The translations under genes were made by a program, and so were the position numbers. From contig JAIJJM010000011.1 of assembly GCA_022728415.1 (NCBI GenBank), positions 1 to 17,376 of the forward strand: a stretch of DNA of 17,376 bases, read 5' to 3'. The notes beneath the pieces are model-generated. The model was not told the DNA's origin, did not search any database, and saw only the letters and a list, made by a program, of their open reading frames with translations. Positions within the stretch are counted from its first letter, which is position 1. Each line of letters opens with the position of its first letter. Of this stretch, positions 9,661 through 17,376 are shown piece after piece. Origin of the DNA: Collinsella sp. (lineage in GTDB: Bacteria > Actinomycetota > Coriobacteriia > Coriobacteriales > Coriobacteriaceae).

Positions 9661-10019
9661 TCGTACCGCCTTGTCTCATGTATAGCCTGTCTATCCTACA
9701 AAAAAGATGTGTAACAAATGGGTCTGCGCGTCAAAAGCTCGGTAAACGGTACGAAAGGCGCAAAACACACGGCCTCAAAAACATCTCTATATGCGTCCGA
9801 TGAGCGTGCGCCCGTCGGGCGGGCGGCAACAATGGGGGCAAACCGTGCCGTTCGTCCCAAAAACGGCGCCGCTCGTTTTGCAGTTCTGCCTTCGGTCGAG
9901 CTACAAGCGGCCATGCTGCGCCAAGGCCGTATTGTAGAGTCACGAAATATAAGTGTGCGGTCAGACAGGCTGTACAAGGGGCGACGCCAAGGGGCGTCAA
10001 AAAGGAAAGGAGGGGAACA
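9661..10019. other. Intergenic region between divergent peptidase and permease genes
   Basis: This stretch must hold the promoters of both divergent genes. On the minus strand TATACA (9679-9684) is a possible -10 box for the peptidase gene without a good -35 box. On the plus strand, small hairpins are present: CGCCC-GTC-GGGCG at 9809-9821, GCCGTT/AACGGC at 9847-9852 and 9862-9867, and GACGCC/GGCGTC at 9983-9988 and 9993-9998, just before the permease ribosome binding site. An open frame from 9718 has no ribosome binding site, runs into the permease gene and is not believed. Confidence 0.4.
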
Positions 10020-11471
10020 ATGGCGGACAAGAACACAGAAGTTGCAATTGAGGATAACGGCGGCATGAAGAAAACGCTTTCGCTCTGGAACTTCTTCACC
10101 ATCGGTTTTGGCGCCATCATCGGCACCGGTTGGGTTCTGCAGGTCGGCGACTGGATGGTCGTGGGCGGCGGTCCCGTTCCCGCTATGATCGCATTCCTCT
10201 TGGGTGCAATCTTCCTCGTGCCCGTCGGAGCTGTTTTCGGTGAGCTCACGGCCGCTATCCCCATCTCGGGCGGCATCGTCGAGTATGTCGACCGTAGCTT
10301 TGGCCGTACGCTGAGCTACATCACCGGATGGCTTTTGGCCCTGGGCAACGGCATCCTGTGCCCGTGGGAGGCCATCGCCATTTCGACCCTCGTGTCCGAG
10401 ATGTTCGGCAGCCTGCCTGGCCTTGAGTGGTTGCGCGCCGTCAAGCTCTACACCATCTTGGGAGCCGACGTTTACCTGTTCCCGACGATAATCGCGCTCG
10501 GCTTCGCAGTCTACGTCATCTTCCTCAACTTCCGCGGTGCCAGCTCGGCCGCCAAGCTCCAGGCCTTCCTGACCAAGGCCCTGCTCTGCGGCATGCTGCT
10601 CGCCATGGGCGTCTCGCTGTTCACTGGCTCGCCGGACAATGCCATGCCTGTGTTCTCCCAGGTCGCCGGCGCCGGCGGCGGCAAGGCCGCTACCGAGAGT
10701 ACCAGCCTGTTCGCCGGCATCGTGTCGGTCCTGGTTCTGACTCCGTTCTTCTACGCCGGTTTCGATACCATTCCTCAGCAGGCTGAGGAAGCAGCCGAGG
10801 GCCTCAACTGGAACAAGTTCGGCAAGATCATCTCCCTGGCCCTGCTGGCCGCCGGCGGCTTCTACATGGTCTGCATCTACTCGTTTGGCACTATCCTTGA
10901 CTGGCATGAGTTTGTTAAGAGCCCGGTTCCCGCGCTTGCCTGCCTCAAGGGCATCAACATGCTCCTGTACCTGGCCATGCTCGTCATCGCCACGCTTGGA
11001 CCGATGGGCCCGATGAACTCCTTCTACGGCGCCACGAGCCGCATCATGCTCGCCATGGGCCGCAAAGGCCAGCTGCCCGAGAAGTTCGCCGAGGTCGATC
11101 CCAAGTCCGGCGCTCCCAAGCTCGCCTGCGCCGTTCTGGGCGTCATCACCGTCATCGGTCCGTTCCTGGGCAAGAACATGCTCATCCCTCTGACCAACGT
11201 GTCGGCTCTCGCCTTCATCTTCTCCTGCGGCATGGTCGCCCTCGCTTGCCTGCGCATGCGCTTCACCGAGCCCGACCTGCCTCGTCCCTACGAGGTGCCC
11301 GGCGGCAAGTTTGGCATCAGCCTCGCTGTCGCTGCCTGCGCCGTCATCATCGGCCTGCTCGTGGTCCCGTTCTCTCCCGCCTCCCTCAACATGGTGGAGT
11401 GGAGCATCGTGATCGGCTGGCTGGCCGTTGGCCTGGCCCTCATGGCCTTCACCAATTCCCGCAAAAAGTAA
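10020..11471 (+). CDS. APC-family amino-acid permease
   Basis: This 483-residue protein consists of about 12 hydrophobic helices and belongs to the amino acid-polyamine-organocation superfamily. After a short polar N-terminus it has the helix-1 substrate/Na-site motif GFGAIIGTGW (residues 29-38). Helix 2 continues into VPVGAVFGELTAAIPISGG, the typical consensus region, and a helix-6-like segment PFFYAGFDTIPQQAEE holds the FxGF/E pattern of APC permeases. The C-terminus is short and basic (NSRKK). The ATG at 10020 follows an excellent AAAGGAGG (10006-10013). The next gene encodes an amidohydrolase 131 bases downstream, with a T-less hairpin between. Together they suggest import of an amino acid, dipeptide or acylated/modified amino acid and its hydrolysis; the substrate cannot be read from the sequence. 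Confidence 0.93.
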   Translation: MADKNTEVAIEDNGGMKKTLSLWNFFTIGFGAIIGTGWVLQVGDWMVVGGGPVPAMIAFLLGAIFLVPVGAVFGELTAAIPISGGIVEYVDRSFGRTLSYITGWLLALGNGILCPWEAIAISTLVSEMFGSLPGLEWLRAVKLYTILGADVYLFPTIIALGFAVYVIFLNFRGASSAAKLQAFLTKALLCGMLLAMGVSLFTGSPDNAMPVFSQVAGAGGGKAATESTSLFAGIVSVLVLTPFFYAGFDTIPQQAEEAAEGLNWNKFGKIISLALLAAGGFYMVCIYSFGTILDWHEFVKSPVPALACLKGINMLLYLAMLVIATLGPMGPMNSFYGATSRIMLAMGRKGQLPEKFAEVDPKSGAPKLACAVLGVITVIGPFLGKNMLIPLTNVSALAFIFSCGMVALACLRMRFTEPDLPRPYEVPGGKFGISLAVAACAVIIGLLVVPFSPASLNMVEWSIVIGWLAVGLALMAFTNSRKK

Positions 11472-11491
11472 CGCCGAGCCGGGGCGGATCG

Positions 11492-11520
11492 GGTGCGCGG
11501 GACCCTCTCTCCCGCGCACC
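11492..11520 (+). terminator. Strong GC hairpin after the permease gene, no T tract
   Basis: GGTGCGCGGGA (11492-11502) pairs perfectly with TCCCGCGCACC (11510-11520), 11 bp with a 7-base loop. No run of T follows, so it may be a leaky terminator or an mRNA-stabilising stem that sets different levels of permease and amidohydrolase. A second weaker stem, GAGGCC/GGCCTC, lies at 11549-11554 and 11567-11572. Confidence 0.5.
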
Positions 11521-11602
11521 GAACCCGGCACCACTTGGGTAGCTTTGTGAGGCCTTAACCCAACACGGCCTCGCCCACTATATGGATCCATAAGGAGGAA
11601 CC

Positions 11603-12880
11603 ATGTCCACTAAGTATGCAATCGTTGGCGGCAAGCTCATCGACGGTACCGGTGCCGAGCCGGTCGAGAACTCCCTCGTTCTCGTCGACGACAACGGCAA
11701 GATCGAGTACGCCGGTGCCATGCAGGACCTTCCCGAGGGCGTTGAGGTTATCGACGCCGCCGGCAAGACCGTCCTTCCCGGTCTGATCGACACCCATCTG
11801 CACTTCTCGGGCAACCTGACCGACGATGACACCGATTGGGTCATGCAGCCGCTCCTCGAGAAGCAGGCCGTCGCCGTCAAGCAGGCCTACGACTGCCTCA
11901 CCCACGGCCTCACCACCGTCTGCGAGATCGGCCGCTTTGGTATCCAGATTCGCGACTGCATCGACAAGGGCGTCTTTAAGGGCCCGCGCGTTCTGGCCAC
12001 CGGTCTGGGCTTCTGCCGCGTTGCCGGTCACGGTGACTCCCACCACTGCACCCAGGAGCTCAACAAGGAATCCCACCCCTGGGGCGACCAGGTTGATGGT
12101 CCTTGGGATCTGCGCAAGGCCGTCCGTCGTCGTCTGCGCGAGAACCCCGATGCCATCAAGATCTGGGCTACCGGTGGCGGTATCTGGCGCTGGGACTCTG
12201 GTCGCGACCAGCACTATTGCTCCGAGGAGATCCAGGCCGTGGTCGAAGAGGCAAAGATGGTCGGCATCCCCGTGTGGAGCCACTGCTACAACAACCACGC
12301 CGCCGCCTACGATTCCGTCCGCTTTGGCTGCGAACAGCTGATTCACGGCTTCGATATCGATGAGCGCACCATGGATCTCATGGCCGAGCAGGGCACCTTC
12401 TTCACCCCGACGATTGCCTTCCTGCCCACCTGGTACGCCACCTATCCGCCCGTCTACGTCCCCGAGCTGCACGACAAGTACGAGGGCACCCTGGTCGAGA
12501 AGGAGCTGCAGCGCAACTACGACTGCCTGCGCGAGGCCAAGAAGCGCGGCGTCGTCATGACGATCGGTTCCGACTCCTTCTCCTTCGTCACCCCGTACGG
12601 CACCTGCTCCATCGAGGAGATGTACGAGTTCGTCGACAAGATCGGCTTCACCCCGGTCGAGACCATCACCTGCGCCACCCTCAACGGTGCCAAGATGTGC
12701 CACATCGAGGACGAGACCGGTTCTATCGAGGCCGGCAAGTGCGCCGACCTGCTGGTCGTCAACGGTGACGTCGCCGCCGACATCCACGTGCTCAACACCG
12801 ACAACATGGATGTCATCATGAAGGACGGCTGGATCGTCGAGGCCGGCACCTTTGGCGAGGCCAACAAATACAGCGCCTAA
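11603..12880 (+). CDS. Metal-dependent amidohydrolase (imidazolonepropionase/prolidase-like)
   Basis: This 425-residue cytoplasmic enzyme belongs to the amidohydrolase superfamily. It starts with the small beta-sandwich strand segment typical of these enzymes and closes with the matching segment GSIEAGKCADLLVVNGD. The metal site of the TIM-barrel is complete: H65-x-H67 in DTHLHFSG, a probable carboxylated K186 in AIKIWATGGG, H227 in WSHCYN, H248 in LIHGFD, and D324 in IGSDSF. This pattern is that of the group containing imidazolonepropionase-related hydrolases and Xaa-Pro or other dipeptidases, so hydrolysis of an amide bond in a dipeptide or N-acyl amino acid is likely. It is not a standard HutI, since no hut genes are nearby. 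AAGGAGG at 11592-11598 fixes the start. It lies between a permease and a two-component system. Confidence 0.9.
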   Translation: MSTKYAIVGGKLIDGTGAEPVENSLVLVDDNGKIEYAGAMQDLPEGVEVIDAAGKTVLPGLIDTHLHFSGNLTDDDTDWVMQPLLEKQAVAVKQAYDCLTHGLTTVCEIGRFGIQIRDCIDKGVFKGPRVLATGLGFCRVAGHGDSHHCTQELNKESHPWGDQVDGPWDLRKAVRRRLRENPDAIKIWATGGGIWRWDSGRDQHYCSEEIQAVVEEAKMVGIPVWSHCYNNHAAAYDSVRFGCEQLIHGFDIDERTMDLMAEQGTFFTPTIAFLPTWYATYPPVYVPELHDKYEGTLVEKELQRNYDCLREAKKRGVVMTIGSDSFSFVTPYGTCSIEEMYEFVDKIGFTPVETITCATLNGAKMCHIEDETGSIEAGKCADLLVVNGDVAADIHVLNTDNMDVIMKDGWIVEAGTFGEANKYSA

Positions 12881-12902
12881 GATACCGTTTGTCGATGGCT
12901 GG

Positions 12903-12931
12903 ATGTAAAACACAGTTTTTGATTGCATAAT
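12903..12931 (+). promoter_or_regulatory. Candidate promoter ahead of the sensor kinase gene
   Basis: CATAAT at 12926-12931 is one base from the -10 consensus. The -35 position holds only a weak ATGTAA (12903-12908, spacing 17). If used, the hairpin at 12939-12960 would lie in the 5' leader of the kinase message. Confidence 0.25.
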
Positions 12932-12938
12932 GCAATGG

Positions 12939-12964
12939 AGAGGGTCGCTTGCGGCCCTCTTTAT
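12939..12964 (+). terminator. Intrinsic terminator of the amidohydrolase gene
   Basis: AGAGGGTCG (12939-12947) pairs with CGGCCCTCT (12952-12960) through 9 pairs including one T-G wobble, loop CTTG, followed by TTATT. The T tail is short, so some read-through into the sensor kinase gene is possible. Confidence 0.65.
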
Positions 12965-12997
12965 TGCTATCGGTGCCACGGACAAGAGGGGATGACG

Positions 12998-14383
12998 GTG
13001 GATTTAAACAGGCTGATTCTGGGCAAGAGCTACAACTCTACCAAGGTCTTTCGTACGGCCCAGCATGTGGTCCAGGCCATCCTGCTCGGTATTGTCGTTC
13101 CGGCGCTTATCCTGCTGCTTATCTGGGATTTAACCGATAATCCCAATCCCGTTCCAGGCGTTGTCGTTATTGCCGGCCTGGTCATGCTGTGCTTCTTCTT
13201 CTCGTATGTCTTTGTGGTCCCCGACGACCTTACATCGAGCGCAACCGACCGTACGCTCGCCATCGCATCAAAGATATTCGCCTACACGTCGCGCGGCCTT
13301 ACGCCCGAAGCGGCCCTGGGCGCCTCTAAAATCATCCTGTCCGAGACTATCGCCTCGGCCATCTGCTTTACCGACGGCAAGCAGGTGCTGGCAAGCTGGG
13401 GCGAGGACTCGGCAAAATGCCCTGCCGGCACCCCGGTCGTGCTCAAGACCACGCTCAACGTGATCGAGTCCGGAGAACAGAGTGTATTTTCGCGTGACGC
13501 CTCCTATGAGACGGGCGGCTATTTTCCCCGCCTGCGAGCCGGCATTGTCGCGCCGCTTGCCGTGCGCGGGCATTGCGTGGGTACGCTCGAGCTGTACTAT
13601 CCCCGCCTGAGCAGCATCGATATGCGCCAGACGGCGTTGGCCTCGGGCTTTGCCGATCTCATTTCCACGCAGCTCGCCAGCTTTGAGCTCGAGCGCCAGG
13701 ACGAGCTCACGGCCCGCGTCGAGCTTCGCGCCCTGCAGTCGCAGGTCGACCCGCATTTTCTATTCAATACCATTAGCACGATCGTGTCGCTCGTTCGAAC
13801 CGAGCCCGACAAGGCGCGATCGTTGCTGATCGACTTTTCCAACTACTATCGTCAGACGCTTTCTGACTCCGATACGCTCACCACGCTCAAACACGAGGTG
13901 GAACAGGGCACTCGTTATATCAATCTTATGCAGGCCCGGTATGGCGACGGCCGTCTGCGCGTTTCGGTCGACATCGACTTTGAGGTGCGCGACAGCCTGG
14001 TACCGCCGTTTATCTTGCAGCCGTTGCTCGAAAACTGCATCAAGCATGCGCAGCGCGAGATCGAACCGCTTTCTATTCGTGTTAGGGCTTTTGAGACCGA
14101 TGACGGCTTGGAGATCATCGTCGAAGATGACGGCATCGGTATGAGCGAAGAAGTCTGCGCGCATCTGTTTGAGCAGCATCGCCGAGAGGAGCCCGAGAGC
14201 ATCACCGCCGACGGCTCCGTCAAGCGAGGTTGCGGTCTGGCGCTCTTCAACGTGCTTCAGCGCATCCATTTCTTTTACGGAGAAGATTCTGGCATGCGCG
14301 TGAAGTCCCAGGAGGGCGTGGGAACGCAGGTCATCGTTGAGTTGAACGGCGAGCCGCATGAGCCGGCGCCGCTAACGGTGTAG
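12998..14383 (+). CDS. LytS/YesM-type sensor histidine kinase with GAF-like domain
   Basis: The protein has 461 residues from the GTG start. Two membrane helices at about 24-43 and 53-74 form a hairpin, followed by a probable cytoplasmic GAF-like sensor region (about 95-215). The LytS/YesM phosphoacceptor domain shows SQVDPHFLFNT with H253, the arrangement of this kinase class. The ATPase domain has LLENCIKHA (N346), DDGIGMS and GCGLALFN. Unlike classical LytS there is no 5-helix receptor domain. Start choice: AAGAGGGG ends at 12991, directly touching the ATG at 12992, but sits six bases before the in-frame GTG at 12998, so GTG is preferred; the ATG would add two residues. The partner response regulator begins 38 bases downstream. 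The signal is unknown; GAF-containing relatives sense metabolites such as pyruvate. Confidence 0.9.
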   Translation: MDLNRLILGKSYNSTKVFRTAQHVVQAILLGIVVPALILLLIWDLTDNPNPVPGVVVIAGLVMLCFFFSYVFVVPDDLTSSATDRTLAIASKIFAYTSRGLTPEAALGASKIILSETIASAICFTDGKQVLASWGEDSAKCPAGTPVVLKTTLNVIESGEQSVFSRDASYETGGYFPRLRAGIVAPLAVRGHCVGTLELYYPRLSSIDMRQTALASGFADLISTQLASFELERQDELTARVELRALQSQVDPHFLFNTISTIVSLVRTEPDKARSLLIDFSNYYRQTLSDSDTLTTLKHEVEQGTRYINLMQARYGDGRLRVSVDIDFEVRDSLVPPFILQPLLENCIKHAQREIEPLSIRVRAFETDDGLEIIVEDDGIGMSEEVCAHLFEQHRREEPESITADGSVKRGCGLALFNVLQRIHFFYGEDSGMRVKSQEGVGTQVIVELNGEPHEPAPLTV

Positions 14384-14421
14384 CATGCGGTTGGATTGAG
14401 AGAAAAAGAGGGGAAGCGCAT

Positions 14422-15156
14422 ATGTCCGAGGGCTGGAACATCTTGGTGGTTGATGACGAGCCTCCCATTAGGGCTGAGCTACGCTATCTGTTGGAACAGG
14501 ATACGCGTGTGGGTCAGATTGCCGAGGCGGGCAATGTCACCGAAGCTGTGGAGTTGATTCTGTCGAACAAGCCCGACGTGCTGTTTTTAGACATTACCAT
14601 GCCCGGTCGCTCGGGAATTGAGCTTGCCGAGACGCTGCAGAACCTAAAGACGCCGCCGGTCGTGGTGTTTGTGACGGCATTTGCCGAGTATGCGGCCGAT
14701 GCCTATAACCTCGATGCGGTCGATTACATCGTCAAACCGGTGGAGGATGCCCGCCTGTCAAAGGCACTCGACAAGATCGAGACTGCCCTGGGTGCTCGCC
14801 GTGTCGTCCATGCTCCGCGCCAGCCTTTGCGCCTGACGGTGGATCGCGGGGGCAAAAGGGTGTTCATTCCCGTGGCGGATGTCTGCTACTTTGAGGCGCG
14901 CGCCGATTTTTGCAACGCCGTCTGCGCCGAGGGAACATACCTGATCAATGAGTCGATTTCCTCGCTCGAGCGGCGCCTGGCCTCCGAGGGCTTTATCCGC
15001 GTCCATCGCAGCTATCTGGTTAATTTGGAAGACGTGCATAATGTCGAGATCGGCTCCACGGGCCTGATGGAGCTCAGGCTCGACCGTGTGAGCTCGACGG
15101 TGCCCGTTTCACGCCGTCGCGCTGCCGAGGTCAAATCGCACTTGGGGCTAGCGTAA
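14422..15156 (+). CDS. LytTR-family response regulator
   Basis: This 244-residue protein has an N-terminal receiver domain with the acidic pair D11-D12, phospho-acceptor D57 in LFLDITMPG, T85 and K105 in YIVKPVE. From about residue 138 a LytTR DNA-binding domain follows, recognisable from VADVCYFEARADFCNAV, the segment FIRVHRSYLVNLEDV and SSTVPVSRRR near the end. LytTR regulators bind pairs of short direct repeats upstream of target promoters. GAGGGG at 14408-14413 precedes the ATG by eight bases. It is co-transcribed with the kinase. Targets are unknown; the upstream permease and amidohydrolase genes and the downstream UMF1-type transporter are candidates by position. Confidence 0.93.
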   Translation: MSEGWNILVVDDEPPIRAELRYLLEQDTRVGQIAEAGNVTEAVELILSNKPDVLFLDITMPGRSGIELAETLQNLKTPPVVVFVTAFAEYAADAYNLDAVDYIVKPVEDARLSKALDKIETALGARRVVHAPRQPLRLTVDRGGKRVFIPVADVCYFEARADFCNAVCAEGTYLINESISSLERRLASEGFIRVHRSYLVNLEDVHNVEIGSTGLMELRLDRVSSTVPVSRRRAAEVKSHLGLA

Positions 15157-15188
15157 GGGTCGGTGCATCATCGTTTGCCGTTGCGGGT

Positions 15189-15217
15189 TTGGCATGACCG
15201 TGCGGTGGGCATAATGG
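15189..15217 (+). promoter_or_regulatory. Candidate promoter for the phospholipase-like gene
   Basis: TTGGCA at 15189-15194 is one base from the -35 consensus and CATAAT at 15210-15215 one base from the -10 consensus. The spacing is only 15 bases, so strength is doubtful. Confidence 0.3.
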
Positions 15218-15247
15218 GTGGCATCGAATGAAATCGAAAGGATCATT

Positions 15248-16258
15248 ATGCCCGCGCTCATTACGCATCATCTGTTTGGCGAGGAAAGCATCGACCGTCT
15301 TCCGCAGGGCGTTATCACGTCCGACGAGGAGCGCATCGCCTTTATCCTGGGAAACCAAGGCCCCGACCCGTTTTTCTTCCACATACTCACGCCGCGCATT
15401 TCCGACTGTACGTCGCTTGCTCAGGTCATGCACCGCTCGCGCATGTCGCGCCAGTTCTCGTGCCTGCGCGACGGCGTGTCGCACCTGCAGCCGCGCGATG
15501 CCAATCTGGGTCGCGCCTTTGCGCTGGGCCTGCTGTCGCACTATGTGCTCGACCGCAATGCCCACCCCTTTGTCTACGAGCAGCAGTTTGGCATTGTGGA
15601 TTCCGATCCCGAGCTCGAGGCTTCGGGCAGCCAAGTCCACGCCGTGCTCGAAAGCGACCTGGACGTGCTGATGCTGCAGCTCAAACGTGACGGGGCCACG
15701 GTCGAGGATTATCCGCCGGCGGGCGAGATCGTTACCACCGACCGCATCAATCGCGTTGCCGGCGTGCTGATGAGCTACGTTGCCGGGCGCGTGTACGGTA
15801 TCGACATCCCGGCGGGGGAGTACGCCGGCGCCGTCTCGGACATGCAGATGCTCTACCGCACTATCGAGCCGGCCGGTTCGGCCAAGACGCGCGCGATCGC
15901 CCTGCTCGAGGGCTTGGTGCACGATTATTCGCTGCTCGACGGCCTTGCGCACCGCGTGACGACCGAGCTGCCCGAGCGTACCGGCAACCTGGGTCACTTG
16001 GCATGGAAGAACCCCTTTACCGATGAAGTCTCGACCGAGAGCTTCCCCGAGGTCTTTGACCGCGCGCTGCTCGATTACGAGTGCACGGTTGCCCGCTTTA
16101 TCGAGACCGGCGATATGGAAGCCGTGACCAACCACGTCAATTATAGCGGTCGCGTGCTCGGCGCCGACGAAGAGTCGACCGCGAGGAGTAGGGATCGTGC
16201 GTGCTCCTTTGCCGAATCCTTACCGGCGCCTCTGGACAATTGGAGTACGATGAACTAA
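15248..16258 (+). CDS. Zinc-dependent phospholipase C family protein, no signal peptide
   Basis: This 336-residue protein matches the Zn-dependent phospholipase C/S1-P1-like helical fold. Candidate metal ligands are visible in order: H7-H8 in ITHHLFG, D40 and H45 in GPDPFFFH, H98, D102 and H106 in SHYVLDRNAHP, and H131 and E135 in VHAVLESD. This is the order of His, Asp and Glu expected for a trinuclear zinc site. There is no signal peptide or C2-like lipid-binding domain, so unlike clostridial alpha-toxin it should be intracellular, and its true substrate is unknown. The ATG at 15248 is chosen over an upstream in-frame codon at 15218 because AAAGGA lies at 15237-15242 and the motif ITHHLFG then sits at the N-terminus as in relatives. 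The stop is 34 bases before the MFS gene, so the two may be co-transcribed. Confidence 0.85.
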   Translation: MPALITHHLFGEESIDRLPQGVITSDEERIAFILGNQGPDPFFFHILTPRISDCTSLAQVMHRSRMSRQFSCLRDGVSHLQPRDANLGRAFALGLLSHYVLDRNAHPFVYEQQFGIVDSDPELEASGSQVHAVLESDLDVLMLQLKRDGATVEDYPPAGEIVTTDRINRVAGVLMSYVAGRVYGIDIPAGEYAGAVSDMQMLYRTIEPAGSAKTRAIALLEGLVHDYSLLDGLAHRVTTELPERTGNLGHLAWKNPFTDEVSTESFPEVFDRALLDYECTVARFIETGDMEAVTNHVNYSGRVLGADEESTARSRDRACSFAESLPAPLDNWSTMN

Positions 16259-16292
16259 CTGCATATCGGGCGAATACGAAGGGGCCCTGTCC

Positions 16293-17376
16293 ATGAAATA
16301 CACCAAGCTCGAGCGTAACTGGGTTATGTACGATGTGGGCAACTCGGCCCTCGTGCTGCTCAATACCTCGGTGGTGCCCATCTACTTCAATGCCATCAAC
16401 ACCGGCGCTTCTTCGGCCGACCTGGTGGTCGCCTGGGGCAACGCGCAGACGATCGCCTCGTTGGTCATTGCCATGCTCATGCCCGTTCTGGGTGCACTTG
16501 CCGACTACGCCGGCAACAAGATCAAGTTCTTCATGGGCTTTTTCCTTACGGGCCTCGTGCTTTGCTTTGCGCAGGCCATCCCCATGTCCGCGATGGCGTT
16601 TTTGACCGTCTACGTGCTGTGCACCATCGGCCTCAACTCGTCCATGACGTTCTACGACGCCATGCTGCCCGACATCACTACCGACGAGCGTATGGATGCT
16701 GTGTCGAGTTCGGGCTTCGCCTGGGGCTATATCGGCTCCACCGTTCCGTTCATCGTCTGCCTGGCGCTCATTATGGGCGGTCCCGCCCTCGGCATCCCCA
16801 CCATGCTGGCGACGCGCCTGTCGTTTATCATCACCGGTGCCTGGTGGCTCATCTTTACCTTGCCACTCATCCGCACCTATAAGCAAAAGTACGGTCGCGA
16901 GCGTGGTCCCCAGGACAGTCTCGGTCACATTGTGGGTGGTGTGTTCTCCGAGGTCAGGCATACCATGTGCGAGATCGCCAGCAACAAGACCATCCTTCTG
17001 TATATGATCGCGTTCTTCTTCTACATCGATGGCGTCCATACGGTCATCTCCATGGCAACCAGCTACGGCTCGGCTTTGGGCATCGATTCGACCCAGCTGG
17101 TGCTGGCACTGCTCGTCACGCAGTTCGTTGCTTTCCCGTCCGCCATCATCTACGGCAAGCTCGCCGGTCGCGTGGGCACGCTCAACATGATCATGGTGGC
17201 CGTCGCCGCCTACATGGGCATCGTGCTCTTTGCCGCGTTTTTCCTCAAGACTGCCTTTGAGTTCTGGGTGCTCGCCATTTTGGTTGGCTTGTTCCAGGGT
17301 GGCGTGCAGGCGCTCAGCCGCAGTTATTTTGGCCGCATCATCCCCAAGGAAAAGTCCAACGAGTACTACGGCTTCT
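16293..17376 (+). CDS. MFS transporter, UMF1/Atg22-like (3' partial)
   Basis: The frame is open from ATG 16293 to the end of the window, giving 361 residues of a polytopic membrane protein, enough for about nine or ten helices of an expected 12. The opening LERNWVMYDVGNSALVLL is characteristic of the UMF1 (Atg22-like) major facilitator group (W-x-x-YD-x-x-NSA). Other family features are the loop after helix 3 with LADYAGNKIKFF, a cytoplasmic central loop at about residues 190-220 (TYKQKYGRERGPQDS), and the late motif GLFQGGVQALSRSYFGRIIP. Bacterial members are thought to export or import small metabolites such as sugars or amino acids; the substrate is unknown. AAGGGG at 16279-16284 supports the start. 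It follows the phospholipase-like gene by 34 bases. Confidence 0.9.
   Translation, partial: MKYTKLERNWVMYDVGNSALVLLNTSVVPIYFNAINTGASSADLVVAWGNAQTIASLVIAMLMPVLGALADYAGNKIKFFMGFFLTGLVLCFAQAIPMSAMAFLTVYVLCTIGLNSSMTFYDAMLPDITTDERMDAVSSSGFAWGYIGSTVPFIVCLALIMGGPALGIPTMLATRLSFIITGAWWLIFTLPLIRTYKQKYGRERGPQDSLGHIVGGVFSEVRHTMCEIASNKTILLYMIAFFFYIDGVHTVISMATSYGSALGIDSTQLVLALLVTQFVAFPSAIIYGKLAGRVGTLNMIMVAVAAYMGIVLFAAFFLKTAFEFWVLAILVGLFQGGVQALSRSYFGRIIPKEKSNEYYGF

Noticed and set aside
9742..9750. A LytTR-like half-site (ACCGTTTAC on the minus strand) upstream of the permease gene
   Set aside because: LytTR proteins bind two direct repeats about 21-22 bases apart, and no acceptable second half-site is at that distance on either side.
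9718..10068. A 116-codon plus-strand frame running into the permease gene
   Set aside because: No ribosome binding site, basic low-complexity translation, and it overlaps the permease start, which has an excellent ribosome binding site.
9696..11591. A 631-codon minus-strand frame opposite the permease gene
   Set aside because: Composition is a shadow of the permease gene (Gly/Asp/Glu/His-rich, no motif); the plus-strand gene has a strong ribosome binding site and a clear family.
11555..12985. A 476-codon minus-strand frame opposite the amidohydrolase gene
   Set aside because: Same antisense shadow effect; the plus-strand gene has every metal ligand in place.

Overview
The window looks like chromosomal DNA from an anaerobic, high-GC Gram-positive gut bacterium, most likely a Coriobacteriia member such as Collinsella. 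This is an inference: most genes strongly prefer C or G at third codon positions, ribosome binding sites are canonical (AAGGAGG type), central metabolism is represented by a single-chain pyruvate:ferredoxin oxidoreductase, and the gene set (APC permease, LytS/LytTR pair, FHA protein, UMF1-type transporter) fits that group. No database search was possible.

Layout. 1-1146 (+): the tail of an unidentified membrane protein, then a protein with a C-terminal FHA domain. 1147-1597: an intergenic stretch with a REP-like repeat and a GC-rich leader ending in a perfect 16-bp palindrome. 1598-5137 (+): pyruvate:ferredoxin oxidoreductase (nifJ), closed by a strong terminator. 5315-6676 (-): a lower-GC AAA ATPase/DUF4143 gene, preceded by 34-bp tandem operator-like repeats and, further upstream, a decayed coding remnant. 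7369-8331 (+): carbamate kinase (arcC) behind an AT-rich upstream region and followed by a good terminator. 8435-8613: two different REP-like elements, one of which folds back over about 115 nt. 8626-9660 (-): a membrane-anchored C39-like cysteine peptidase.

10020-15156 (+): an APC amino-acid permease, a metal-dependent amidohydrolase of the imidazolonepropionase/prolidase-like group, a LytS/YesM-type sensor kinase and a LytTR response regulator. The permease and hydrolase plausibly form an uptake-and-cleavage pair for an amino-acid derivative or dipeptide, and the adjacent two-component system could control it; this is inference from gene order. 15248-17376 (+): a cytoplasmic zinc-dependent phospholipase C-like protein and the first 361 residues of a UMF1/Atg22-like MFS transporter cut by the window end.

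I found no tRNA, rRNA, CRISPR array, complete insertion sequence or prophage. No clearly new multi-gene system stands out. The least explained pieces are the tandem operator-like repeats in front of the ATPase gene, the fold-back and REP elements, and the structured leader of nifJ.
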